From positions 5,822,602 through 5,886,601 of the forward strand of contig SSBO01000012.1 in the NCBI GenBank assembly GCA_005281725.1: a DNA stretch of 64,000 bases, written 5' to 3'. This document shows positions 22,462-35,211 of the stretch, in pieces. How positions within the stretch are numbered: position 1 is the stretch's first letter; every line of letters begins with the position of its first letter. The notes beneath the pieces are model-generated. The model was given only the letters and a program-made list of their open reading frames with translations. It was not told the origin of the DNA and searched no databases. Origin of the DNA: Wuchereria bancrofti. Lineage: Eukaryota > Nematoda > Chromadorea > Rhabditida > Onchocercidae. Position numbers and translations under genes: made by a program.

Positions 22462-25004
22462 TGCTTTAATGAAATAAATATAATAGTTAATAAATATCCA
22501 TCTGCCAGTTAAAGATTTTTCAAATACTTTTGCAAAATTAAACTAGCTGGTTCATCGAAATGATCAAGCAATGCTCAAAAACATGTCGTAGAATATTATT
22601 GCAATAATTTTTGTGACACATCATATGTATCGATCAAACTAAACAATCTGAATTTATTAGAGCATGATGTATTGATCCATGTATTGATTGTCAATTATGT
22701 GAATGAATATGCACATTTTCAAGTATATATTATAAATAAGGATTGTAATGATTTGGTAATCTAAATTTTTATAGCCTAATATATTCGAATTGTATTATTA
22801 AATTAAAAAAAAAAAAACCAAAGATGATAGAACTATTTAATACAATCATATGTTTGTCAGGTTATATTCTGAATTTATTGGAGCATGATGTATTGGGTTA
22901 CATTCTCAATTTCATGAAACATTCTGATATTATTAAAATTGGTATCTTAAAATGGTATCTGTTATACGCTTCAGCAGTGGTTTACCTTCACTTTGTCATG
23001 TCATTTAAAAATTACATCTGTGATACATACACACACACACACATACGTACATACACATGCCAATTCAATGTCATGTGTTATTTTGCTAAATTTAGTGTAT
23101 AGTGAAATTAAACTATATCTGTATAATTGTTATTTGACTTTATTTCACAAAATGATTACATTATTCCTCTGTGATTGTGTCAATACGCTTTCTGTTTCCA
23201 TATTTAATTTCAAAATACAAAACAGAAGTTTGAAACAGAAAAATCTGAACAATTATCGTAGGAAAGGAATTGAATGATATCTGATAAAGTAGAATTACTC
23301 TTGAGATAAAAGGATTTTTAAGGAATGATTGTTTATTGTTTGATTATTAGATGAATTTGATAGAATAATCTCATATAGCTAACTTGTATGATTGCAGGAG
23401 CAATAGGAATTAAAATTTAAACATAAAATTATTGAAATGGTCATAATGATATGTAATTAGATATATTATTATCATCACTAGATCATCATACAATCAATAT
23501 TATCATCATTAGATGATAATGTTGACTGCACCAAAATAAATTTTTAATTTCTCAACCTTAATTCTTTCTATGATATTACCGATTTTAAAAAATATTTATT
23601 TGTTATTTATGAGAATATTTATATGTGTATTGAAACAAAACCGGAACGACCGGATTCGGAAAATATATTAGCTATAGCATAAGCTTTCAAAATTTTCAAC
23701 TTAACACACTTAATCAGTAGTAAGTTATACGATTGAAACTTTACAAAAGGAAAAAAACATGAACAATAGAAATGACAAATAAATTATCATCTTAACTTTT
23801 TTCGTTCTTCAAAAGAAATATTTGCTGAAATTCCATTTAAATGAAGTGTCAATTTTTTATACTTTTGAAGAGTTAATTAAATGATTTATTACTTCTATAA
23901 GCTAATCTTTACTCTTCTTTTTTTTAACCATGAATTCTGATTAAATGAATAAATGAATTTTGATTTTATAATTTCAGTTAATGCTACTTAATTTTTTTAT
24001 TTCTTATTACTTTTTTTTATTTCTTATCACCTTGAATTAAAATTTTGTTTTAGACATATGAATGACACTTGTATCACTTAAGTTCATACTAATGATAACG
24101 ATAAAAAATCATGGGAGATGGCTGATATTGTCATTACATTTATTTAATAACAAATTTTTAATTCACTGAAATAAAAAATTCTCGATAAATCCATACACTC
24201 ATTCTTCTATTATGTTATTGAAGTAATATAATCTTATCAGTGAGATTTTTAATTGTCAATAAACATTGATAAATATCGGAGTTACATTACAAACTTTTTC
24301 ACCAATAGTCTCACCAATAGTCAATATTACTTAATTTTTTCGTAAGATGATGAAAATTTTAAATAGCAGAAGAATATCTTGAATTATTGAAATATTATAT
24401 TGCAGGAGACGAAACGAAATCATTTCATGCGCAATAATATTAAAAAAATTTCTCATAGAAATTTATTTTAGCAGAATTAAGTTGTAGAATGGTAAATATC
24501 GATCTCATATGTGATTTGCATGCCAAAATGTTCATTTTATTTGGGAACGTAAATTCAAGCTAAGCACGGGTTAATATGCTTCAATTGCCGATGTTACATT
24601 TTAACATTAATTAGACAGCTAATATTAACTTAAAGGTCAATATTGAAGCTAATTTCTGCACACGATTTTTAAAAATAAGTAAAATTTTTATTATTTATCA
24701 TTATTACCATTATTATGGATATTATTATTATTATTATTATGATTATTACTAATAACGACCGTTATTACTATATGATTATCAATATTTTAAGATTACTTTT
24801 AATTTGATTTTTTTTTCGCTTTTATATCTTAATGTTTTATGCTTTTATAGTCATTCTGATTTTGTTTAAAGTCAAAATCAACCAGAAATAATATTTATTC
24901 AAGCAAAAATTAAAAAAAAAAGATTTATTTTGAAGAAAACAATAAGAATAAAGAATAAGAATGGAATCAGTATTGATGAGATGTTGACACAAATTAATTA
25001 GTAT
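22462..25004. other. Gene-free AT-rich stretch
   Basis: No exon recognised. It includes a short CA tract near 23030-23045 and ATT/TTA microsatellite sequence near 24700-24745. The open frames at 22824-23277 are low-complexity. Confidence 0.6.
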
Positions 25005-25027
25005 AACACACACACGCACACACACAC

Positions 25028-25060
<33 letters not shown>

Positions 25061-25069
25061 CACACACAC

Positions 25070-25102
<33 letters not shown>
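25005..25102. repeat. CA/GT microsatellite
   Basis: About 98 bases of CACACA interrupted by a few CG and TA units. The apparent minus-strand frame through it (repeating CV) is an artefact of the repeat. Confidence 0.97.
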
Positions 25103-25104
<2 letters not shown>

Positions 25105-25898
25105 TACTATCATTCAGCATTCAATCGCAACACTTTATAAATGACACATTTGAAACGCAGAATTTAGGTATCCAATAATAATAATAATTGTAGTTGCAAT
25201 TTGAAAATGGAGGTGAAAAGTTGAATCAAATTATCTTAATAACACTCCAAAAAAGGAAAAGAAAAAAAGTTGAAGGACATTTAAATTCAAATACAATTTT
25301 TAATCAAACATTATCAATTATTGATATTATCACCTAGTAGTCGTGTTATCATATCATATCGTTAATAGCCTCTGCATGATTGATTGAGAATAGTAATTGT
25401 ATCAAAGAAGACAATTATAAAATCTTATCCATTTCATATTTCGTTTTAAATTTTATAAGCCCCTATTGTACCCACACCTTTTTCTTTTTATTAGAATAAA
25501 AAATAACGATTAACTAAATTTCAAACTTATAAATCTCTTAATTAATTATGCGAAAATTATTTAGCCATAAAAAAACAAAAATCATAAAGTCTATAAAAGT
25601 ATAATAATAATAATAGCAATAATAATAATAATGATAACAATAATAGCAGTCAGATAAATGAGCGAACAAGGCACATTATTCCATGCTTGCAATAATCATT
25701 ATAGTACAATGGTAAAAAGATCTCAGAATAAAAAATAAACAAACAAACAATTTTACGAAAGACAAATGTGAAATTTCACAGATAATAATTGTAATTTTAA
25801 AATCATGATTAAAAAAAATAAATCATGATTCGAATTCGAATAACATTGCGGTTTATCACAATAGATGATAAAATTAAAGCATACTTATATTACATATA
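25103..25898. other. AT-rich, no gene
   Basis: Contains AAT microsatellite-like tracts (about 25600-25650). It ends at a short CACACACCC tract, where the next contig overlap begins. No coding evidence. Confidence 0.6.
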
Positions 25899-27216
25899 CA
25901 CACACCCACGCACAAACATGAACATGTGCGGAATATAAATGAGGCTCATAGAATAATTTTCAGTTTCCGGAAAAGAAAAGAGAAAATGGAATCATTTTTT
26001 ATCATCCATAAAACAAAATTATCATGTTTACGTTATTAATTGATTCTAAAATTTCAAATTTGATTAAAAACAATTTGTAAAAGAAAAGAAATTTAGCAGT
26101 TATTAGTCTAAAAAGGTTAATTTTTAATTTCATATTTTCAAATTAAAATTGCATGAATAGATTAAATAATAATTAATAAAGACAGATTTAATGACGATAA
26201 TTCATCATATCTGTATATAACTTTATTTTTACTTTTTTAAAAATATATCACATCTATTTAAGTAATCTAAATATTAATTAAATTTTAAGAGATGAATTAA
26301 ATTTATTGGTTACTAGTATTATAAATATTTGAAAAAGTTAGGAAAAGATATGATATCAACTTAGAGTATTTATTAATTTAATAAATATAAGGGTAGCATA
26401 GGTTCATAGACAATAAAACATGATGCATAATTGAAATTAGACATTGGTTATTGAGGTTAGTTATGATTTTAACTTATAAAAGGTTAATTTAACAAGTATG
26501 ATAAAGTATTACATTGAATAAAGAAATAAAGAAAACAAACCTAACTAAAAAAGAAAGCAAACTAAACTAAAATAAAATTACATTATATTTTGTAATCAAA
26601 AAAATTTTATTAAAATTATCATTTTAGTTACCAATAAAATGTTTATTTAACAGAAGAACTAAATAACAAACAAAAAGAGGGGATGAGCGGCAGAAAAAAA
26701 GAGGGAAAACATTTTTTTCCTCAAAAAAAATAAAACTAATCACCAATGAAATATTTGTATATAATTATTTATATTTATATATTATATAACATCGATCCAA
26801 TTAGAATTAACAATCAGTACAAATGAAAAACTAGTTAAATAAATGAGATGTAAACTTATGTACAGAAACAAGGAGAGAAAGAGAGAGAAATAATGTCGTC
26901 GTTAAGCTCTAAGAAAGATGGCAATGTTTGAATTAAAATATGAAAATTAGATAAAAGTATGATGAAAATGTATTACTTATTATTTTTGCCATTTTGTTGA
27001 AAACCTTCTTAACCTTTTTTGCCCTTACTATTAAGTCTTTTTAGGCCTTCTTATTTTTTCCTCTATTTAGATATAGCTTAATGGATGAATGATATTATTA
27101 TTGAAAAATTTAAAAATTTTCAAATCTGTAATGGCCACACATTTTTCCATTAAAACGAAAAATATTTCATGAAAAAAATAAAAAAAAATATTTTTTACAA
27201 AAAAAAGATTTTTTTT
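25899..27216 (+). repeat. Duplicated block X, copy 1
   Basis: Repeated at 27521-28838 after the N at 27520, apparently without differences. In this copy the block continues into 27217-27519, which equals 35247-35549. That ties X to the minus-orientation arm at 35212-38682. Confidence 0.9.
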
Positions 27217-27520
27217 GAATTGTTCGAACTGTGAACTTTAGTCAAATTTAAGGTTTTTATTTTCATATTTTGACAATTAAAAATTCATAATTCAAAGAGT
27301 TATTAAAAAAATGTAAAATTTTTAAAAACTTTTTTCTATTGCATGTTAATTATTACTAAATTTAAATCTAGCCAAAAAAAAAACAAAGTGAAAAATTTGT
27401 CAATTCAATGAAATTATTTTTCTAAATTCAACTCTCTCGAATTTTACAATAAAAATTCTCTTAAAAATATTTCTAATAATATAATTTGTTAAGAAAGCGT
27501 ACAAAAAAAGAGGATCACAN

Positions 27521-28838
27521 CACACACCCACGCACAAACATGAACATGTGCGGAATATAAATGAGGCTCATAGAATAATTTTCAGTTTCCGGAAAAGAAA
27601 AGAGAAAATGGAATCATTTTTTATCATCCATAAAACAAAATTATCATGTTTACGTTATTAATTGATTCTAAAATTTCAAATTTGATTAAAAACAATTTGT
27701 AAAAGAAAAGAAATTTAGCAGTTATTAGTCTAAAAAGGTTAATTTTTAATTTCATATTTTCAAATTAAAATTGCATGAATAGATTAAATAATAATTAATA
27801 AAGACAGATTTAATGACGATAATTCATCATATCTGTATATAACTTTATTTTTACTTTTTTAAAAATATATCACATCTATTTAAGTAATCTAAATATTAAT
27901 TAAATTTTAAGAGATGAATTAAATTTATTGGTTACTAGTATTATAAATATTTGAAAAAGTTAGGAAAAGATATGATATCAACTTAGAGTATTTATTAATT
28001 TAATAAATATAAGGGTAGCATAGGTTCATAGACAATAAAACATGATGCATAATTGAAATTAGACATTGGTTATTGAGGTTAGTTATGATTTTAACTTATA
28101 AAAGGTTAATTTAACAAGTATGATAAAGTATTACATTGAATAAAGAAATAAAGAAAACAAACCTAACTAAAAAAGAAAGCAAACTAAACTAAAATAAAAT
28201 TACATTATATTTTGTAATCAAAAAAATTTTATTAAAATTATCATTTTAGTTACCAATAAAATGTTTATTTAACAGAAGAACTAAATAACAAACAAAAAGA
28301 GGGGATGAGCGGCAGAAAAAAAGAGGGAAAACATTTTTTTCCTCAAAAAAAATAAAACTAATCACCAATGAAATATTTGTATATAATTATTTATATTTAT
28401 ATATTATATAACATCGATCCAATTAGAATTAACAATCAGTACAAATGAAAAACTAGTTAAATAAATGAGATGTAAACTTATGTACAGAAACAAGGAGAGA
28501 AAGAGAGAGAAATAATGTCGTCGTTAAGCTCTAAGAAAGATGGCAATGTTTGAATTAAAATATGAAAATTAGATAAAAGTATGATGAAAATGTATTACTT
28601 ATTATTTTTGCCATTTTGTTGAAAACCTTCTTAACCTTTTTTGCCCTTACTATTAAGTCTTTTTAGGCCTTCTTATTTTTTCCTCTATTTAGATATAGCT
28701 TAATGGATGAATGATATTATTATTGAAAAATTTAAAAATTTTCAAATCTGTAATGGCCACACATTTTTCCATTAAAACGAAAAATATTTCATGAAAAAAA
28801 TAAAAAAAAATATTTTTTACAAAAAAAAGATTTTTTTT
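27521..28838 (+). repeat. Duplicated block X, copy 2
   Basis: Same as 25899-27216, but here it runs through a poly-T into ATTCCACACA (28841), that is, into the opposite end of the 3.5-kb arm. The two copies of X therefore have conflicting right-hand neighbours. Confidence 0.9.
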
Positions 28839-28840
28839 TT

Positions 28841-31800
28841 ATTCCACACAATTTTATACTATAATTCAAATTAATTTTAACTGATGAAATTTAAAAGAAA
28901 ATCTTAACTAATAACAGTATTGACATATAGTGAAGGAAATTCAGTTAATTGTAAAATTATTAATTATGAAGTTTTAATTCAATAATATTCGACAACATAA
29001 ATTACAAACATTAATTATATTTGTTTATAAAGCGTGCATTTTTTTTTTTTTTAATAAATAAAATTCTATTATTTTCTTTGCCTGAAATATCAATAAACAA
29101 TTTTTATGATTCATTAATTTTTTTCCTTTTTACATTTAATTAATTTCTTATATCTATATGTAAACTTTAAAAAAAAGTTTTAACTCTTATATTTTTGTAA
29201 TTTATCAATTGTAATTAACGATCATTACTTTCATCAATTTGTAGGAAAGCAAAAAAAGCTAAACCGGAATTTATTAGTAGGTACTGCTGCTTCGGCAGCC
29301 GTACAGCAAACATCGACAGCAAACTGCTTGAAAACAACACAGTCTATAAGCAAATATTGGGATACCGTAGCGAAAAATGAATCCGGCAATGTTACTAATG
29401 TAATTGAAAATGGTACCGGAACCAGAGAATCTGCAACTAATGATAGTGAACAATTTTAATGGTCAGTTATTATTTATAATTTTACAAATTTTTATTTGAT
29501 CCTAACTTATTATTTTTATAACTAAAAAAAAGATAAAAATGAGTAGAATAAAATGAATGATAATAAATTAGGATCAAATTCGTTGTTAGATTTAAAATTC
29601 AGCAATTATTTCTTTTTTTCTTTTACTTATAATAATTTTTTTCCTTATTTCTTTTTTTTTTCTTAATTATTTCTTTTACTTATAATAATGATAATCCATT
29701 TTTTGCTTTACAAATACGATTAATTGATTTTTACAAGATTAACTCGTAGATATTTCTATCCTTATATAATCTTTAGAAAATTATAAAAAAGTATTAGTAC
29801 TTTTTAAATTAAATATTTTTATTTAAATTTCCTGAAAAAGAAAAGTAACTAAACAAAAAAAAATTCGGAAAATTCAAAAAAATAACAATCAATGAAATTA
29901 TAACACATTTTTTCCTTTTTTAATTATATGTATTTTTATCGATTTTCGTTTTTCATATGGCATACGGTTTCGTTTCGTGGGCAAAAAAAGAAAAAAAAAG
30001 AAAATTTTTACACATTCTGGATAATGGCAAGCATATTTTCAACTTTTCCGGAATTTTGTTCATTTCTTTTTTATTTTTGCTGGTTTTAAAAAATTACAAA
30101 TCGATGATGGTGATGGATGATACATTAGAAATGCTTTGTATTATCATTTTAAGTAGCATTCATTCTTTCTCTTTCTCTCTATTTCTCCCTTTCTTTCTTA
30201 TCAAATTTTTTTCGCTTTTCTTTAAGTAGCTTGAAAAAAACAAACAATTTGGTCAGTAATTTTAAAAATTTTCGACAATATATTTCAGAAAATAAAAATT
30301 GATAATAGTATAACTTAAGAAAAAAAATTTTTTTGATTTAAATAATTGCTACAAAAGAAAGAAAGAAAAGTAAGAAAAAAAATTAAAGAGAGCAGGTAGT
30401 GTAAAGAATATAAAATTTTTTTCTTTCTTTTTTCAAATTTGTCTAAAGTTTTTGTTTTTTTTACCAACATTTTTAAAAATATTATCAATATAATAATTTA
30501 AAACACTTTTTTCCTCTTTGAAATTCTTTTGAATTATTAAAATGTGTAATAGTGTGAAAAAAGAAAAAAACACTTCCCACTACTTTAATTTTTTTTGCGC
30601 TTAATTAGAAAAAGTGATTTTTTGTTTTTTTTTTGTGCCACTGCCATCGAGAACAGTCTCTGATCTCTAATGGTCTTCATTTTTGGAGACCGTCAATTGT
30701 TCAACTACTTTTCACTTTTCTTTTCATTTATGAATTTTCTTTTTTTTTCGATAAATTTTTTGAAATTTTACGAAAAATTTTACATTTCATTTCATGCTCA
30801 AAATTCCCAAAGGTTGGTTTCTTTTAAATGCAAAATAAAAAGAAAAATAAAAAAACGAAAATTCAAGTGTTAAAATATTAAATTTGAATTGATAAAACTT
30901 AGAAGATTTAAAATCTCAGTGAAAAAAATACTTAAAACTAATTGGTCTCAATAATTGCGACAAAAATTCGAATGAGAAATTTTTAAGTGAAATTAAATGA
31001 TAGCAGTTGAACAGTAACCACACGGATATTCGCGGTGGCAGAGACACTTTTGCATAGCTCAAAATTTCTTTTTTTATAAAACGATTCGTTTTCTCTCTCT
31101 CTCATTCTCTTCCCCTCTCTCTTTCTTGAATTTTCGAATTATTAATTACATATTGCAATGATTATTTGTTATAAAATTTGCGACATTTATGTTATTACAC
31201 CTTTCAAAAAAAAGAAAAAAATCATAAATTTCCTTTCAATTCCTAGCATTAATTTACTTTAAAATTAAAAATTAACATGACAGTTTTTTTAAATTGAATA
31301 CTATTAATGTAATATTATTTTTTTTTTTGAATCTAAATCATAATGAATTTTATTAAATAGTTTTTGAAGCACTTTTTTTAAATCGAAATTTATGTAATTA
31401 CAATGAATGAATGAAATATGTGAATAAGATTATTTCAAATCTGTCATACTTTCTTTTTAAATAAAAAAAGTGCAATTGTCGCATTTTTGTCCATAAGAGA
31501 TTATTGCTTTATGATCACATTTATATTTTGCATATATTTTCCTTTGTATTCCTATGCATTATATTTCTTTCTCTTTTTGTATAAAAATTTTGGTGTTTAA
31601 AAAGCAAAAAAAAAATAGAATGCAAATCATTTGATCATAAGGTAGTGTAATTTTTTGATTTAACTTTTTAAATTCCTTTTTTTGTTTCAAAATTTTAAAT
31701 AATTATTGTCAATTACTAATCAAATTTTTTCTTTCTCCCTCTTACTCTATGTCGTTCGCTCTCGATTCGTTACGATAATTATTTAATGTCTTTCATTTAT

Positions 31801-32328
31801 TTTTAAACATTTTTGGATTGTTCTATTGTTAGCTTCTATTTTAATTTGATATAAATTTATTTTAATTAGAAGTATAATTTTTTTTAGTTTATTTTATTTT
31901 TTATTTTATTTGGCTTAGATAGATATATATGCAATGTATTTTTTTTTGAAATTATTATAAAATGTATTATTATATTATGTGATCCTCTTTTTTTGTACGC
32001 TTTCTTAACAAATTATATTATTAGAAATATTTTTAAGAGAATTTTTATTGTAAAATTCGAGAGAGTTGAATTTAGAAAAATAATTTCATTGAATTGACAA
32101 ATTTTTCACTTTGTTTTTTTTTTGGCTAGATTTAAATTTAGTAATAATTAACATGCAATAGAAAAAAGTTTTTAAAAATTTTACATTTTTTTAATAACTC
32201 TTTGAATTATGAATTTTTAATTGTCAAAATATGAAAATAAAAACCTTAAATTTGACTAAAGTTCACAGTTCGAACAATTCAAAAAAAATCTTTTTTTTGT
32301 AAAAAATATTTTTTTTTATTTTTTTCAT
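28841..32328 (+). repeat. 3.5-kb arm, forward orientation
   Basis: Reverse complement of 35212-38682 over nearly its whole length. Its part 29484-32328 is also repeated directly at 32366-35210. One GAAA-type unit near 30355-30370 is missing in the inverted copy, showing that the copies are not simply the same read set. Apart from the exon at 29245-29459 it is AT-rich and non-coding; the frames at 29957-30229 and 30633-30873 are low-complexity. Confidence 0.9.
29245..29459 (+). CDS. Candidate terminal exon, copy in the flipped arm
   Basis: An ATTTGTAG acceptor is followed by 215 bases open to TAA (29457-29459), reading LLVGTAASAAVQQTSTANCL through SISKYWDTVAKNESGNVTNV to ATNDSEQF. It has clearly higher GC than its flanks. 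The same sequence lies on the minus strand at 38064-38278, which contig overlaps favour as the true orientation. A second frame (G-phase) is also open for about 44 codons, so the frame is not fully certain. Confidence 0.4.
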
Positions 32329-32365
32329 NNNNNNNNNNNTGACTAAATATTTTGACAATTAAAAN
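32329..32365. other. Assembly gap, 11 N plus a 25-base island and another N
   Basis: N at 32329-32339, then 25 bases (32340-32364) and N at 32365. The island resembles the nearby TTTTGACAATTAAAA sequence (about 35299-35313) and looks like a leftover contig scrap. Confidence 0.95.
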
Positions 32366-35210
32366 ACAAATTTTTATTTGATCCTAACTTATTATTTTTA
32401 TAACTAAAAAAAAGATAAAAATGAGTAGAATAAAATGAATGATAATAAATTAGGATCAAATTCGTTGTTAGATTTAAAATTCAGCAATTATTTCTTTTTT
32501 TCTTTTACTTATAATAATTTTTTTCCTTATTTCTTTTTTTTTTCTTAATTATTTCTTTTACTTATAATAATGATAATCCATTTTTTGCTTTACAAATACG
32601 ATTAATTGATTTTTACAAGATTAACTCGTAGATATTTCTATCCTTATATAATCTTTAGAAAATTATAAAAAAGTATTAGTACTTTTTAAATTAAATATTT
32701 TTATTTAAATTTCCTGAAAAAGAAAAGTAACTAAACAAAAAAAAATTCGGAAAATTCAAAAAAATAACAATCAATGAAATTATAACACATTTTTTCCTTT
32801 TTTAATTATATGTATTTTTATCGATTTTCGTTTTTCATATGGCATACGGTTTCGTTTCGTGGGCAAAAAAAGAAAAAAAAAGAAAATTTTTACACATTCT
32901 GGATAATGGCAAGCATATTTTCAACTTTTCCGGAATTTTGTTCATTTCTTTTTTATTTTTGCTGGTTTTAAAAAATTACAAATCGATGATGGTGATGGAT
33001 GATACATTAGAAATGCTTTGTATTATCATTTTAAGTAGCATTCATTCTTTCTCTTTCTCTCTATTTCTCCCTTTCTTTCTTATCAAATTTTTTTCGCTTT
33101 TCTTTAAGTAGCTTGAAAAAAACAAACAATTTGGTCAGTAATTTTAAAAATTTTCGACAATATATTTCAGAAAATAAAAATTGATAATAGTATAACTTAA
33201 GAAAAAAAATTTTTTTGATTTAAATAATTGCTACAAAAGAAAGAAAGAAAAGTAAGAAAAAAAATTAAAGAGAGCAGGTAGTGTAAAGAATATAAAATTT
33301 TTTTCTTTCTTTTTTCAAATTTGTCTAAAGTTTTTGTTTTTTTTACCAACATTTTTAAAAATATTATCAATATAATAATTTAAAACACTTTTTTCCTCTT
33401 TGAAATTCTTTTGAATTATTAAAATGTGTAATAGTGTGAAAAAAGAAAAAAACACTTCCCACTACTTTAATTTTTTTTGCGCTTAATTAGAAAAAGTGAT
33501 TTTTTGTTTTTTTTTTGTGCCACTGCCATCGAGAACAGTCTCTGATCTCTAATGGTCTTCATTTTTGGAGACCGTCAATTGTTCAACTACTTTTCACTTT
33601 TCTTTTCATTTATGAATTTTCTTTTTTTTTCGATAAATTTTTTGAAATTTTACGAAAAATTTTACATTTCATTTCATGCTCAAAATTCCCAAAGGTTGGT
33701 TTCTTTTAAATGCAAAATAAAAAGAAAAATAAAAAAACGAAAATTCAAGTGTTAAAATATTAAATTTGAATTGATAAAACTTAGAAGATTTAAAATCTCA
33801 GTGAAAAAAATACTTAAAACTAATTGGTCTCAATAATTGCGACAAAAATTCGAATGAGAAATTTTTAAGTGAAATTAAATGATAGCAGTTGAACAGTAAC
33901 CACACGGATATTCGCGGTGGCAGAGACACTTTTGCATAGCTCAAAATTTCTTTTTTTATAAAACGATTCGTTTTCTCTCTCTCTCATTCTCTTCCCCTCT
34001 CTCTTTCTTGAATTTTCGAATTATTAATTACATATTGCAATGATTATTTGTTATAAAATTTGCGACATTTATGTTATTACACCTTTCAAAAAAAAGAAAA
34101 AAATCATAAATTTCCTTTCAATTCCTAGCATTAATTTACTTTAAAATTAAAAATTAACATGACAGTTTTTTTAAATTGAATACTATTAATGTAATATTAT
34201 TTTTTTTTTTGAATCTAAATCATAATGAATTTTATTAAATAGTTTTTGAAGCACTTTTTTTAAATCGAAATTTATGTAATTACAATGAATGAATGAAATA
34301 TGTGAATAAGATTATTTCAAATCTGTCATACTTTCTTTTTAAATAAAAAAAGTGCAATTGTCGCATTTTTGTCCATAAGAGATTATTGCTTTATGATCAC
34401 ATTTATATTTTGCATATATTTTCCTTTGTATTCCTATGCATTATATTTCTTTCTCTTTTTGTATAAAAATTTTGGTGTTTAAAAAGCAAAAAAAAAATAG
34501 AATGCAAATCATTTGATCATAAGGTAGTGTAATTTTTTGATTTAACTTTTTAAATTCCTTTTTTTGTTTCAAAATTTTAAATAATTATTGTCAATTACTA
34601 ATCAAATTTTTTCTTTCTCCCTCTTACTCTATGTCGTTCGCTCTCGATTCGTTACGATAATTATTTAATGTCTTTCATTTATTTTTAAACATTTTTGGAT
34701 TGTTCTATTGTTAGCTTCTATTTTAATTTGATATAAATTTATTTTAATTAGAAGTATAATTTTTTTTAGTTTATTTTATTTTTTATTTTATTTGGCTTAG
34801 ATAGATATATATGCAATGTATTTTTTTTTGAAATTATTATAAAATGTATTATTATATTATGTGATCCTCTTTTTTTGTACGCTTTCTTAACAAATTATAT
34901 TATTAGAAATATTTTTAAGAGAATTTTTATTGTAAAATTCGAGAGAGTTGAATTTAGAAAAATAATTTCATTGAATTGACAAATTTTTCACTTTGTTTTT
35001 TTTTTGGCTAGATTTAAATTTAGTAATAATTAACATGCAATAGAAAAAAGTTTTTAAAAATTTTACATTTTTTTAATAACTCTTTGAATTATGAATTTTT
35101 AATTGTCAAAATATGAAAATAAAAACCTTAAATTTGACTAAAGTTCACAGTTCGAACAATTCAAAAAAAATCTTTTTTTTGTAAAAAATATTTTTTTTTA
35201 TTTTTTTCAT
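32366..35210 (+). repeat. Direct copy of 29484-32328
   Basis: Same length (2845 bases) and apparently identical, offset 2882. It is bounded by N on both sides, so it is a redundant contig. The open frames in it are copies of low-complexity frames. Confidence 0.9.
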
Positions 35211-35211
35211 N

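Noticed and set aside
24837..25103. Minus-strand open frame of alternating Cys-Val
   Set aside because: It is the translation of the CA/GT microsatellite.
29957..30873. Open frames in the 3.5-kb arm (also at 32839-33755 and 36654-37566)
   Set aside because: Low-complexity Phe/Ser/Lys-rich frames, present only because the contig is duplicated; no motifs or phased splice sites.
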